Assembly (NCBI GenBank): GCA_004802705.1 | Contig: SGPL01000081.1 | Location: 1 to 64,000, forward strand | Length of the DNA stretch: 64,000 nt | Reading direction: 5' to 3' | DNA from: Bondarzewia mesenterica | Lineage: Eukaryota > Basidiomycota > Agaricomycetes > Russulales > Bondarzewiaceae | Part shown: piece after piece, positions 22,814 to 33,305 of the stretch | Layout: the number at the start of each line of letters is the position of its first letter | How positions within the stretch are numbered: the stretch's first letter is position 1 | Notes under the pieces: model-generated | The model's database searches: none | What the model was told of the DNA's origin: nothing | The model's input: only the letters and a program-made list of their open reading frames with translations | Made by a program: the position numbers and the translations under genes

Positions 22814-24193
22814 TCAACTGGAATATCCGTCCAACGCTTGGATATTATAGTCAGGCTGCTCCATCGGCGCCCTGTCGACCTCCCTAGCCGCAGCCGCCCC
22901 GCGAATCGTGCCCTCCCACCGCCGGAACCACTCGCCTTCACGCGCTCCGACAAGCACTTGCACGCCCACGCGCGTCTGGACATAATTGCCCCTCGGGCCA
23001 TACCCTTCCAACTGGCCAATGTCAACTTCTTCGCCCTGGGAGGGCTTGTACTTCTTGAGCGCGTAAGCGCTCCCTGCGATGGCCCATCGACCGCCGCCCC
23101 GCGAGTGGGAGCGCTTGAACATCCAGATGAAAGGGTATACGAGGGTGATGATGAGAAGGAACTTGAGCCAGCGATTCGACAGAGCGCGGGGAAGACGCGT
23201 GAGGGCTTCTACGTTCCAACCGTAGAGAACATGAAGAAAAGCATGACGAGCCACTGTTTATCAATCGAATCTGAGTGTGAGAAAGCGCGCGGATAACCTT
23301 TTCGTAGACAAGTTCCTCGAGATACTTTGAGCTCGCACAATAATCGTCCGCCCATTGGCGCAACGTCCAAGAAGACTTGGCGACATCACGCACAAGCGAC
23401 ATCTCCATATCGATAGTCGGGTGCAAGGGCTGAACGTTGCCTTTGGCGATCCACGGCGGAATACCCTGAGCCTCGCGCTGGTGACGCCAAACTTTGGCCT
23501 CCTTTGGCCTCCTTTGGCCTCCTTTGCCTCGGCGCGACAAGTCTTGCGCGTAAAGACAGGGATACCAGCCTCGCGGATCATGCCCCACGATACGCTGATT
23601 CCTCATCCCCCAAGGTCCACTGAGTCGGGATGGACGGGATGTCGTGGGTCACGTTTATGAAGAAATCAAAGTCGGTGACGGTCTCGACGTGGGTTTCTGT
23701 TCTGGTCTGCGGCTGGCCAAGCTGTTTGTGCTGCCAACGATACGGGTGCAGCACTCGGTGTGAGTACCCTTGCAATGCAGTTTGTACGTGGGTGTGGTGT
23801 TTGCCTGAGAGAGCAGAAAGCGGTAGAGCGCTTCACCTGTACATCAGATAAATGGAAGAGAAGAAAAAAAGACGAAGCCACACCATCTTCATTCAGACGA
23901 GAGTCATAAGAGATGATAGAACCGTCGCTGGATACAAGATACTCCGCGTCGTAAGGAGTGAAATCTAGAGGAAGTTCTTAGCCACCACCAGAAATGAGAG
24001 GGTCTAGCTAATCAAAGTCGATGAAAAGGTGACCGGTGCTCTCTTCAAACGTTGGAGGTGAGACTGAGGGACCTGGTTCGTTTTGAGAGGGCCAGATGGA
24101 TTTCTGGGGAGGATGATCTTTGGACATGCAGTGGTGGTCAGTAAGAAAGAGGTCCCAAAGGCCGTACAAAGCTGGGGAGCTCTGGGGAGACAT
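22814..24193 (-). pseudogene. Uncharacterised membrane protein gene with several frame breaks
   Basis: Family of unknown function. The start is probably ATG 24193 (MSPQSSPALYGLWDLFL); an upstream ATG at 24310 is possible. Blocks read FTPYDAEYLVSSDGSIISYD, EALYRFLLSQANTTPTYKLH, a 53-nt intron, then ETHVETVTDFDFFINV, WTLGDEESAYRG, MIREAGIPVFTRKT, REAQGIPPWIAKG, SSWTLRQWADDYCASSKYLEE and a C-terminal part with one transmembrane helix (WLKFLLIITLVYPFIWMF). The frame is lost at three places: at 23578-23581 (one base), within a 10-bp repeat at 23493-23522 present in three copies where one or four would keep frame, and between YEKV and LYGWN near 23250. Each side of every break looks conserved, so either the gene has died recently or the assembly is wrong at several points. 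Confidence 0.55.
23493..23522. repeat. Three tandem copies of a 10-bp unit (TTTGGCCTCC)
   Basis: Three perfect head-to-tail copies inside the coding region of the minus-strand membrane-protein gene, followed by a degenerate partial copy. On the minus strand the unit is GGAGGCCAAA. With a single copy the reading EAKEAKVWRHQ is continuous; three copies add 20 bases and shift the frame. Confidence 0.85.
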
Positions 24194-24526
24194 GAGGGCG
24201 ATGGATGCCGATGAAAGATATACTTCTGTAACAAAGATGGACGCGTGAATTCGCACGGACGGAGTAGAGGGACCGCAGCGCTTTTTTGGGAGACACCGCT
24301 TGCAAGACAACGACCATGCGTGTTCAAAGGATGACGCCCGTCACTCCGTTCAAAAGAGTCCATTTTCTTTTTTTCGCGCCTACAGATCGAAGTCACGTGA
24401 TGTATATATATGGACTCAAATCGAGACATCAAAATTGTGTCAAAAATAACAACGATTGCCAAATGCGGCTGTGGCTGGACCCGAGCTTTGCGAACTATTT
24501 CCTTCACATATACTCACTCAAAAGAT
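24194..24526. promoter_or_regulatory. Divergent promoter, membrane protein / UTP14
   Basis: Contains TCACGTGA at 24393-24400 followed at once by a TATATATA stretch (about 24402-24411), roughly 120 bp upstream of the UTP14 ATG. Good candidate E-box and TATA element. Confidence 0.6.
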
Positions 24527-27500
24527 ATGGCTAGACCAGCTCGAAACGGTCGTGTTGGGAAGCCTATTCCTTTAGCTCGGAAGGCAAATGCTGCTGGATA
24601 CGCAAAGCGCCATGCTCGGAAGGCCAAAACCGCAGCAGGACTCTCAGACGTATACGAGTACCAGTCGCAAAAGGTCAGGAGAAGCAATATTGCTCTGACC
24701 TTGGACAGGGACGAAGCAGCCGAGTTTGACCATGGGTCTGACGACGACATCGATCGCGACGCGTTGAGGGCCAGACTTATTGGCGAAAACCAGGATGATG
24801 AAAAAATCGACTCAGATGATGATGAAGAGTTGGATAGTGATGAGGCATTCGAGGAGAGCGATGAAGAGCGCTTTGCTGGATTCTCCTTCAACTCAAAAGT
24901 AAGTGTTCCGGAGGAAGAGGAGGAAGAAGAAGGTGAGCCAGACGAATTTATCGACGTGCTGGATGTGTTGGACGGCCGGGGAGAACCCGATTTGGGGGGT
25001 GAAGAGAAGGTTACAAGAGTTGACGAGGGCGTGGAAGGCAGAAGCGAGGACGACGACGACAAATCGAAAGACGGAGGCAGTAGTGAGGACCAGGAGGAAA
25101 GCGATGGCGAAGGTTCGACCGAAGGCGACCCCGATCTGATGTTGTCCGCGGATGAAGAGGATGCATCCGGCGCTTTGGAGGACCTCGGAACTTTCATCAC
25201 AAGTTTGGAGACTGGGAAAAAGAGGAAGGCTGACGCCACGGAGGCTCCGGGAGACACACCCCGACGGAAAAAAAGGATTATCGAGGAGCGTACAGAAGCT
25301 GGCGCTGAGAACGAGTTCGCTGCACATGTATCAGGTATGTACAATCGCTGCCCGGTTGACGTGAATCACTTAAATGTACATGGTTATAGGTTCGGCTAGA
25401 CTGTATCTCGACGACTTGCTTGCTCCTCTCGCGTCCCAGTCGTCGAATCTACTCTCGCTAAAACAGTCAGCCAAGGTGTTGACCTCGTCTAAGGCTGGCA
25501 CCGTGCTTTCTGCCCCTCTACCACAGCGAACACAAGAACGATTAGATCGACAAGCAGCGTATGAGCAGACGAAGGAGGAGGTGGACAAATGGAAGGAAAC
25601 GATGAAACGTATCAAGGAGGCAAGCAATTCATCATGTCCGGATTCACCTTGATCTGACCCTATTTTTTCTTCTTCAGGCCGAGCACCTCTCTTTTCCTTT
25701 ACAGGCTGAGCCTGTGGGTAAGACATCAAATCTTGAGCTAGCAGCTAAATTTAAGGTGACGATTTCATGTCTCTTGACCACTCTCAATGCTCACAGTGCC
25801 GTCACATATGTTACAAGCCCACTACGGAAATGGAGAGCGCTGTAGACCAGCTGCTTAAGCGAGCCAAAATGCGGGAGGAAGACATCGCTCAGGTGGAGGA
25901 GCTGAAAATGAACCACCTATCGGCAGAAGAAGTCGCCGCACGACGAGCCGAGGTACGCAAAGTCCGCGAGCTGATGTTTCGCGCAGAAGCAAAGGCGAAG
26001 CGTATTGCGAAAATCAAAAGCAAGACGTATCGACGGATAAAGAAGAAAGAGCGAGAGAAGTTGGCTGCGAAATTGGATGGGGAAATGGACGAGGATGACG
26101 AGGAAGTGCGGATGAAGAGGGAGGCAGAACGGGCATTGGAGAGAGCGACCTTGAGGCATAAGGTCACGGGTAAGTGGGCGAAGGCGATGAAAGGCCGAGG
26201 AGATCTTGACCAGGACCAAAGAATGGATGTTAATGAGATGCTGGAAAGGGGGGAGAGGTTACGACGGAGGATTAGAGGAGAGAAGGATAGCGGGGACGAG
26301 AGCGGGGAGGGTGACAGTGACGTCGATGAGGACGTCGGCGTCGAAGGGTTGAAGGCCCACGCATTCGAAGAGGTTACTCGGCTCAAAGTAGCTGCTCCAG
26401 AACTGGACGATGGTAAGAAGGGAAAAAGCGTCCTCGACATGAAGTTCATGCGCGATGCTGCCACGCGCGAACAGCAAGCGTTGAACAAGGAGGCCGACGA
26501 CTTCATAAAGGAGCTGGGGGCGGTTGAAGATGATGATGCAGAATTCGGTGATGCTCACGAAGCAGATAATGTTGTCATCCAGCGCACTGGCGGACGACTT
26601 TCTTTCAAGCCAGGACAACAGGTATGTAGTGCATGCAGATCTTGTTCACGTCTATGTTGATTCATGTGTTTCTTGCAGTCATTACGAACCGTTGGGTCAT
26701 TAGCATCCGATACTTCGAGCGTAACCCTCAAATCAACAGATCTGCCTCCCTACGGCGACCTCATGTCCGCTTCTCCTACACCCCCCACACTCTCCGTCAA
26801 TGCCAATACCTCTTCAGCCTCCCGTGAGCAGTCTAATCCATGGCTCATGTCGAGAGATGGCGCATCGAGCATAACTGCGCCAAGGAAGATGAATGAATTG
26901 GTGGTGGGCAAAGATAGCAAAGCCGCAGAGAAGTCAAAGAACAAACTTCAAAAGCAGCAAAGGGGCGGCGAGGAGGAGAAAGAGAAGGAACGGGAAGACG
27001 CCGTCGTGGAGATCGCCCTGGAAAATGTCATCTCGGTGGATGCGTCCTCTGCTGGACCTTCCAAGAGTTCTAAAGGGCAAAGCAATGCGAAAGCGGCGAA
27101 GGGTACGTCTGCCATGGAGGGTGCCGATGATTCGGATGAGAATAGCGAGGTGGAGGAGCAGGAGACGGCGTTGGAGCGCAAGGGAAAGGGTTCGGCCGGC
27201 AGGGTCAAAGCGTTCGAGCAGCGAGACCTCGTAGCCCGTGCATTTGCTGGAGACAACGTTATCCAGGTATGCATATCAATACGCGATGCCACAAGTGCCC
27301 ACCACTTATTTCTCTCTCATAACAGGAGTTTGAAGAGGCAAAACGACGCGAGATACAGGCAGACGCGCCGAAAACGGTCGATACCACTCTTCCAGGCTGG
27401 GTACGCATCTATCCGTGTCATCATCCTCATCTCACTTAACATTCATCTGGATATATCCAGGGCTCCTGGGGTGGTCGAGGCGCGAAGAAGCAAGCGCCCA

Positions 27501-27837
27501 AGCCTCAACATCTCAAGAAGGTCGCAGGTGTCGACCCCAAATCGCGGGCGGACTATGGCAAGGCACACGTCATCATCTCTGAGAAGCGCGACAAGAAGGC
27601 GGCCAAGTACACGGTCAAGGATCTGCCATACCCGTACACGAGCAAGGCGCAGTATGAGCGCAGCCTCGGCACCCCGCTCGGGACTGAGTGGAACACACGG
27701 GTGAGCTTCCAGCGCGGCACGTTGCCAAAGGTCACGAAGAAGGTATGCTTCACGCTGTTTCCTTTACGATTCACTCCTGCTGACACCTCTTTTCTCAGAT
27801 GGGAACGGTCATCAATCCCCTTGAGAAGTTATTCTGA
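24527..27837 (+). CDS. UTP14: U3 snoRNP / SSU processome protein Utp14
   Basis: Exons 24527-25334, ~25389-25619, 25678-25755, 25818-26621, 26679-27266, 27327-27400, 27461-27742, 27799-27837. Utp14 acts in the nucleolus in the small-subunit processome and in yeast activates the helicase Dhr1 during 18S rRNA maturation. Visible family blocks: a basic N-terminus, acidic stretches (DSDDDEELDSDEAFEESDEE), DDLLAPLASQSSNLLSL, APLPQRTQERLDRQAAYEQT, PTTEMESAVDQLLKRAKM, KIKSKTYRRIKKKERE, LRHKVTGKWAKAMKGRG, GSWGGRGAKK, the SKRADY-like SRADYGKAHVIISEKRDKKA, and the C-terminus KMGTVINPLEKLF. The start has a good context after TATA-rich sequence. The second intron begins with GC (25620) instead of GT. No lesion seen. 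Confidence 0.95.
25620..25677 (+). other. GC-AG intron in UTP14
   Basis: GAG|GCAAGC ... TTCTTCAG|GCC. No GT is available that joins KRIKE to AEHLSF in frame. The pyrimidine tract before the acceptor is strong and the length (58 nt) is normal. Confidence 0.8.
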
Positions 27838-28239
27838 GCCATGTGTTACATACCTTTCGTCATACTCCTCTCAAAACCACCTTTAGTATAGGCAGCCTTG
27901 ACACTGACCGACAGTGTTCTGGTTTAGGATCTCGTCTTTATTTTGCACTGATACCTGTACTTGAACTGAGCAATACCACGTTGCGTCTCTTGTTGGAGGA
28001 CTCCTTGCTTGCTTGATACCACCCCGGTCATTTACTCCCAAGTGTTAGTAACAAGCACGTATAATCTCTGGACGGACTTCGCTATTTCTAGAGGTTGCAA
28101 GGTATTAAAAATTGCGTATGAGAGACGGTAACCGTCATGCGACAAATATATATCTACGACAGTGCTAATAGAAATACAGATGCGTATATGGTAAGATGAA
28201 GTCCATGTACGCTCATCAAAATCTCCATCACGTCTAGTG
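27838..28239. other. Convergent 3' intergenic region
   Basis: About 400 bases between the 3' ends of UTP14 and the NRAMP gene. AT-rich 3' UTR-like sequence, no gene. Confidence 0.4.
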
Positions 28240-30471
28240 CTAACCCCCCTTACCCATCATCAACGTGACGAGTACATATGCGTTTGCTACGACGATAATC
28301 AACCAAATGCCATACCCAATGCCCGTCACAAGCCAGCCGTTGCTGTAGTACACCGTCTCTCCCGACCGCGCTTCCTCGACATTCGCTGACTGTTCTCCGT
28401 CGACTGGTACCGGCGTCGGGTCAGCTGGACTACTCTTCGATGGGTCATCAGAAAGCTCCGTTGGAGATGGCGGATGGCTCCGGATGCTCATGATGGATTT
28501 GGAGGATGTAAGCCAGATAAGTGGAAAGACTATGAACGGCAGCACGATCGAGAGCACGACTTGAGATACCACCAGCAGCATGTCAATACCTCGCCGTCCA
28601 ACGGCGATAGCCACAACCATAGAGGGAATGAGACCTAGTAGTCTAGTGTAGATACGGCGAAGAACGGGCTATAAGGTCAGTCGAAAGTGCACTTAATCAG
28701 TGATGGAAAGTATTAATGGGATAAGGGATGTAAAGCTACCGAGGTTCTCCATCGGATGAAGCCTTCAGACACATTTTGACCAGCAACTGTGGCTATGATT
28801 GATGAACTTTGTCCGGCGCATAGAAGGGCAAGCGCAAACATGACAGCAGCGCCTGTAGCAGAACTTGAAGTCACTTGGCCCGCTTCCTATAAGTTAGAAG
28901 AAGAATGGGCGTACCACGTCCAACCTCCCGTGCAATGAGATCGTGAGCATCGAATAAACTTGCGGAGTCTCGGTAACTACCAGGTCCGTTCGGTCCTTCC
29001 GAGTAGAAAAACACGGCGGCAGACAGGATTAAAATGCTTTTGAAAAGTGTAGTTCAGTTGTTATCGACCAGGGAATGAATAAACAACAGTAGAGACTTAC
29101 AGCGAATTAATCATAACGGCAAATCCCAGCAAACTGATGATGATGTCCGCAATCCCATGGTATAGATGAGCTTTGACAAACGAAAGCGTGTTGTTCTCTC
29201 TATCGGCGTGACTCTTGCACTCTGTCACATCCGGATCGTTCGGGGGCGCTCGGCATTGCGCGACGATGCCCTCCCATATTTTGCCTGCAGAGAATCGACG
29301 ACGTAGAACTCCGCCAATACTGGAAGTTGAGAACGTAGAATCAAAGGTCGATGACTCCGACAGAGATTTATCCGGTTTCGGCGAGACTCGGTCTTGTGTA
29401 GCGAGGGCAGACCCCAAGAATAGGGCGTGAGGCATGACCGTTGCTCCAAGAATACCGACAGCTAAAAATAGATCGATGATTAGTCCATCGCAAATGTTAT
29501 ATGCATGTAACTCCTTACAAGTGTAGAGGGCACCAGATTGGAAAATTGCCTTCGACGGGACATAACCGTCGAATGCCTTATTCCAGTTGACCTCGACTTT
29601 CGAGATGATAATGCACATGCACACTAATACACCGATGACCTAGCGCATATACGTGCTTCAAAAAGACTGAAGAGTAGATATGAATTTGATACAACTTACC
29701 AAGATGGAGATTAAGAGCTCGAACATCTTGACCGGGCGCCCGCGCAGAGGATCTCCGAGCGCCAAAATGAATAGCACATCACAAGAAGTCAATAGCACAC
29801 CCGACCAGAGCGGCAGTTTGGGGAATAGCATGCACAAAGCAATGGCCGATCCCAAAAAGTTCCGCAAGGTCAGTTGCGATGATGGCGACCTCAGAAAGAG
29901 CATACAGCGGGTAAAGACCGAGCCAGCGAAAGAGACGTGTGTGTCTCGGGCGATGGTAGAGGAGGAGTCGACAATGAGATGCCAGGTCTACACGTTGTTG
30001 AGGACGCAGGCAAAACTAACGATTAGATAAAACGAGTATTTCATGCATTTATGGGAGCACACACCGAGGCCTGTGACGACACCCAGTTTACTTGCCAGGC
30101 TCTGCGATCGAGATACTAAATCAGCAGACACGATGGCCAAATAGCCCCGACTCACTTGGAGGAACAAAGCGAAGATTCCGGACAGCAGGACAACGAATAG
30201 GAGTTTGTAACCGTACTCTGAGCCCGCCTGAAGATCGACGCCCCAGTTTCCACTGTATGGTAGAAAAAAATATGAAGTCAAAATATTTGAGCATGATGAG
30301 CTCGTAGATGACTCACGGGTCAAAATAAGCGACCGCACAGACAATCCCGACACCCGTATGCTTCAGGGCGTGTTCGACAATGACTCTGGTGGTGGTCCTG
30401 AAACGATTTGACCATAGTGAAGGGGTAATCTGGCCGGAATCATCAGCGGGACGCTGTCTATGGCACTGCAT
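28240..30471 (-). CDS. NRAMP-family divalent metal transporter
   Basis: Proton-coupled importer of Mn2+/Fe2+ (Smf family), a polytopic membrane protein. Start at ATG 30471 (MQCHRQRPADDSGQITP), then HALKHTGVGIVCAVAYFDP|GNWGVDLQAGSEYGYKLL. This contains the metal-binding DPGN of TM1, split by an intron. Further on is GATVMPHALFLGSALA, the conserved MPH of TM6. Hydrophobic helices follow through several 50-60-nt introns, ending with GWLVTGIGYGIWLIIVVANAYVLVTLMM (the last membrane helix). A Ser/Glu-rich hydrophilic loop between TM10 and TM11 is typical of fungal members. Whether it sits at the plasma membrane, endosome or vacuole cannot be told. The HIT gene lies 227 bp upstream on the same strand. 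Confidence 0.9.
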
Positions 30472-30698
30472 GAACTTGGTGAAGATGAGGGTTGGGAAAG
30501 AGGGGCATTGTCAACGACTCGACGAAAAACGGACGAACCCAAGGCAGCGGTACTCCCGCTACTTGGGATCAAGTTATCAACTGCAAATCCGGTTCACGCT
30601 CGACTTGGAGTACGTCATCCGTCCTCTCTAATTTTGACCGATTTCCGCTACATTTGCCTAAATTTACCAACAAGATCAATCGATGAATAATTAATCCC

Positions 30699-31493
30699 TC
30701 ACAATCTCCCCTTCATTTTCTCCAGAGTCGCAGCCAATTCCTCCTTGCTGACCTGCTTTTGGACAAAACTCGATGTCTCGCTCAGAACTAATCCCTCCTC
30801 CTCGTTTGGTTTGGGAATTACGTGGAAGTGGACATGATCGACGTGCTAACGCTCCATTCAGAGAAAATAAATCGAGTAGCAACATGTGTGGACCGCTCAC
30901 CTGAAACGCCATCTTGCCGTTGTTCTACGCGCGGAATCGACCGACGAAGGTCAGGACGGGTTGAGTCCGACAAAACCAAATCGGGGTGCTCGGGCTTACC
31001 TGTAAGACATTGTACTGCTCTATACCAGTCGACAGAGCGACTTTCTTGACCACCGGTCCTATGTCGCGCAGGTACTCGTCAGGCAGGTCGCCGATGGTTC
31101 TAGCGTGATCTTTGACAAAAGAGTCAATTAATTTGAAGGGAGCTCGAGGAGCGTGACGGCGGAATGCCGTGCTTGCATTTCGGGATCACTTGGGTGTGCC
31201 CTTCTGACACTGGGTTGATGTCCAGGAAAGCCAGGCTGTGAACTCGGTCATTACGGTCTGGCTCGATAGCATAGACCAGTACTGGCAGATCGCAACCGAC
31301 CTGTAATCATTCTCGTATACCTTGAAGCTCGGTATAGTTCCTACACTGCATTGGGCCACCAGCTACCGGAAGGACTGAAGACGGCGAGCCCACCTTTTAC
31401 GATCAAGCAAAAAATGCACCTGCAGCAATAGCGTCAGATGAGAGCCAGAGTACTATCATCGCACTGACTTCTCGTCGACGTTTGGATCGGTCA
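30699..31493 (-). CDS. HIT-family nucleotide hydrolase (HINT/Hnt1-like)
   Basis: Small histidine-triad protein acting on AMP-lysine or AMP-NH2-like substrates. Exons from ATG 31493: MTDPNVDEK (26 nt), CIFCLIVKG (zinc-type CxxC near the N-terminus), GTIPSFKVYENDY, SLAFLDINPVSEGHTQVIPK, YHARTIGDLPDEYLRDIG, VALSTGIEQYNVLQ, a 24-nt exon NNGKMAFQ, then HVDHVHFHVIPKPNEE with the triad HVHFHVI. The C-terminus EELAATLEKMKGRL ends at TGA 30699. All catalytic residues are present. The intron between VIPK and YHAR uses a GC donor (T|GCAAGC), which is the only way to obtain the conserved Tyr. Neighbours are metal-homeostasis genes, but no functional link is implied. Confidence 0.92.
31110..31176 (-). other. 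GC-AG intron in HIT gene
   Basis: Minus strand: CCGAAAT|GCAAGC ... TCAAAG|ATCACGCT, 67 nt. Splicing here joins T+AT into the conserved Tyr of VIPKYHARTIGDL. No GT donor gives that reading. Confidence 0.8.
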
Positions 31494-31795
31494 TAATGTG
31501 GGTCGCAGATATTTCTACGTATTGTGCGTATTGGAAAGCTGTACAATGGCGTTTCACCTGCAGTGTATAGACCTGTATGGACTGTATTGTGGAGAAAGTT
31601 AGCGCCGACGCGATCATCGGGGGCTTACAACTGTTTACAAGCGTCAACGGCGGTTCAAATGTTAGGTCTGTTAATCTTAAAAATTATACTTGTACTTATA
31701 AGATCATTCAGTACTCCGTAAGCTCTGAGAGCTCGACGTTTCAATTTCAACGCTCAGCGCAGGTTGCTGTATTGTGCCCTTTCCACCCTCCTCTC
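31494..31795. promoter_or_regulatory. Divergent promoter, HIT / CutC
   Basis: About 300 bases between two divergent start codons. An open frame runs through it into the CutC start, but the upstream part has no CutC similarity. No clear element was recognised. Confidence 0.4.
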
Positions 31796-32988
31796 ATGAT
31801 GGAACAGCATAAACCCTCCAGAACATTGATTGAAGTATGCGTCGATTCGGTAGAATCTCATATTGAACAACATTCCTGCGTATCCCACTTGGACTCTGCC
31901 CAGTCACACGTGTCCTTCATTTCAGTGCCGTGCGTGGTGGAGCTGATCGACTCGAGCTCTGCGGAAATCTGGCCATCGGGGGCGGAACAACGCCTTCTCT
32001 GGGCCTCCTCAGAGCCGTTAGAAAGGCCATCTCCGAGGCGGTGCCCATTATGGTTTGCGTTGCCTGTCAAACATACACAATTCACTCCTGACGCGGGATT
32101 GTCTTCCATTTCTTTGAGGCCATGGTGCGTCCAAGGACAGGCGATTTCCTCTATACAGATGTAGAGATCGACGTCATGCTTGAAGATATCAGGATCTTCA
32201 AGCAGACCGGTGTTGCTGGAGTCGTTTTTGGTGTCTTGAAAGGTGATGGTACTGTGGATGTTCATCGGACGAGTATGTAAGTTCTCAAGCACATTGTACA
32301 CCAACGTGTAGAAGTTGAAGGCTTCTTAATTCCTGAGACTTGCGAAGGAAGCAGCTCCCATGCAAGGTACGCTCACATTTTCTTCGATATTGTTTGGCAT
32401 CCTGCACAGTCTAGGTCATCAGTCTGCTTCCATCGGGCGTTTGATACGACAAGAGAAGCATCCGAAGGTGAGTCACATAGTATCCCAACTATGATGATGT
32501 TAACAATGAATAATCTTTGCCGTCCTTACCATGCCAGCGTTTAGAGACGTATCACAAATCCCGGGCATCATCCGCATTCTCACAAGGTCGAACAAATCAC
32601 CTCATAAGTTCATTTCTTCCATCTCATCCTGCGCATATTCAGCGGCCATGCACGAGACGTTTCAACGTCTCTCGAAACCTTGATTCCCTTTCTCGATGCT
32701 AGTGCAAAGAATCCTGATGCATGTATTCCTGGCATTCTACCCGGCTCTGGCATCAGTCCCAAAACCATCCGTATCGTTTTGGACGCACTGCTCCCGTATG
32801 GTCTTAAGGAGGTTCATCTAAGCGGAGGTAGATGACTTGAGGGAGAAATGACACATAGAGCGTCCGGGTTGGGCATGGGCGTTGGACATAGTGAGTGGGG
32901 GGTCTGGCGGACGGATGAGAGGTCAATCCGGGAGGTCCGAGCGGTCATGGATGAGGTGTCCGAAGAAAGGATTAAGGAGTTGAATTGA
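31796..32988 (+). pseudogene. CutC-family copper homeostasis protein, interrupted by a stop codon
   Basis: TIM-barrel CutC protein, associated with copper tolerance in bacteria and eukaryotes. Blocks in order: TLIEVCVDSVES, AVRGGADRLELCGNLAIGGG, TTPSLGLLRAVRKAISEAVP, MVRPRTGDFLYTDVEIDVML, GVAGVVFGVLKGDGTVDV, LAKEAAPMQ, VCFHRAFDTTREASE, AFRDVSQIPGIIRILTSG, HARDVSTSLETLIPFLDASA, PGSGISPKTIRIVLDALLPY, LKEVHLSGGR. Then TGA (32833-32835) stands where the family has Trp (SGGRW). The frame stays open afterwards through ASGLGMGVGHSEWGVWRTDE to TGA 32986. In addition, no GT donor in the right phase joins the first two exons. If the TGA is real, the protein lacks its last ~50 residues. Confidence 0.8.
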
Positions 32989-33305
32989 GATACCGGACAA
33001 CTCGTGCATCGCGTCTCGGAATTTGTAAGTGTCTTGCAATTGGGCCGGGAAGTCCGAACATCTGCCGTGAAGTAAGAATAGATGACAACCAGGATTTGAA
33101 TCGTAAAGATGGGAATTGAAATACTTTCCATGTTCATGACGTCGTTCTGAGATCTCTGATTCTTCCCCAGGCTTTGATCAATCGGGGCGGTTCTTATGCG
33201 CTGACGTACCCCAGTATATTACTTGAGCCCGTTGTCGGCCTACTCCTATTCTCCTTTCCCCCCGTCGTCGAGCACCACGTTATACGCCTGGTATCGTCGT
33301 AAAAT

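Noticed and set aside
24514..25344. 276-codon Ser-rich open frame on the minus strand
   Set aside because: It is the antisense of the acidic Glu/Asp repeats of UTP14; Ser runs are the mirror of GAG/GAT codons. No motif of its own.
25889..26506. 205-codon Ser-rich minus-strand frame
   Set aside because: Antisense shadow of the Lys/Glu/Arg-rich UTP14 exon.
31577..31795. Upstream extension of the CutC frame
   Set aside because: Residues before MMEQHKPSRT lack CutC similarity and read as random; the start at 31796/31799 fits the family.
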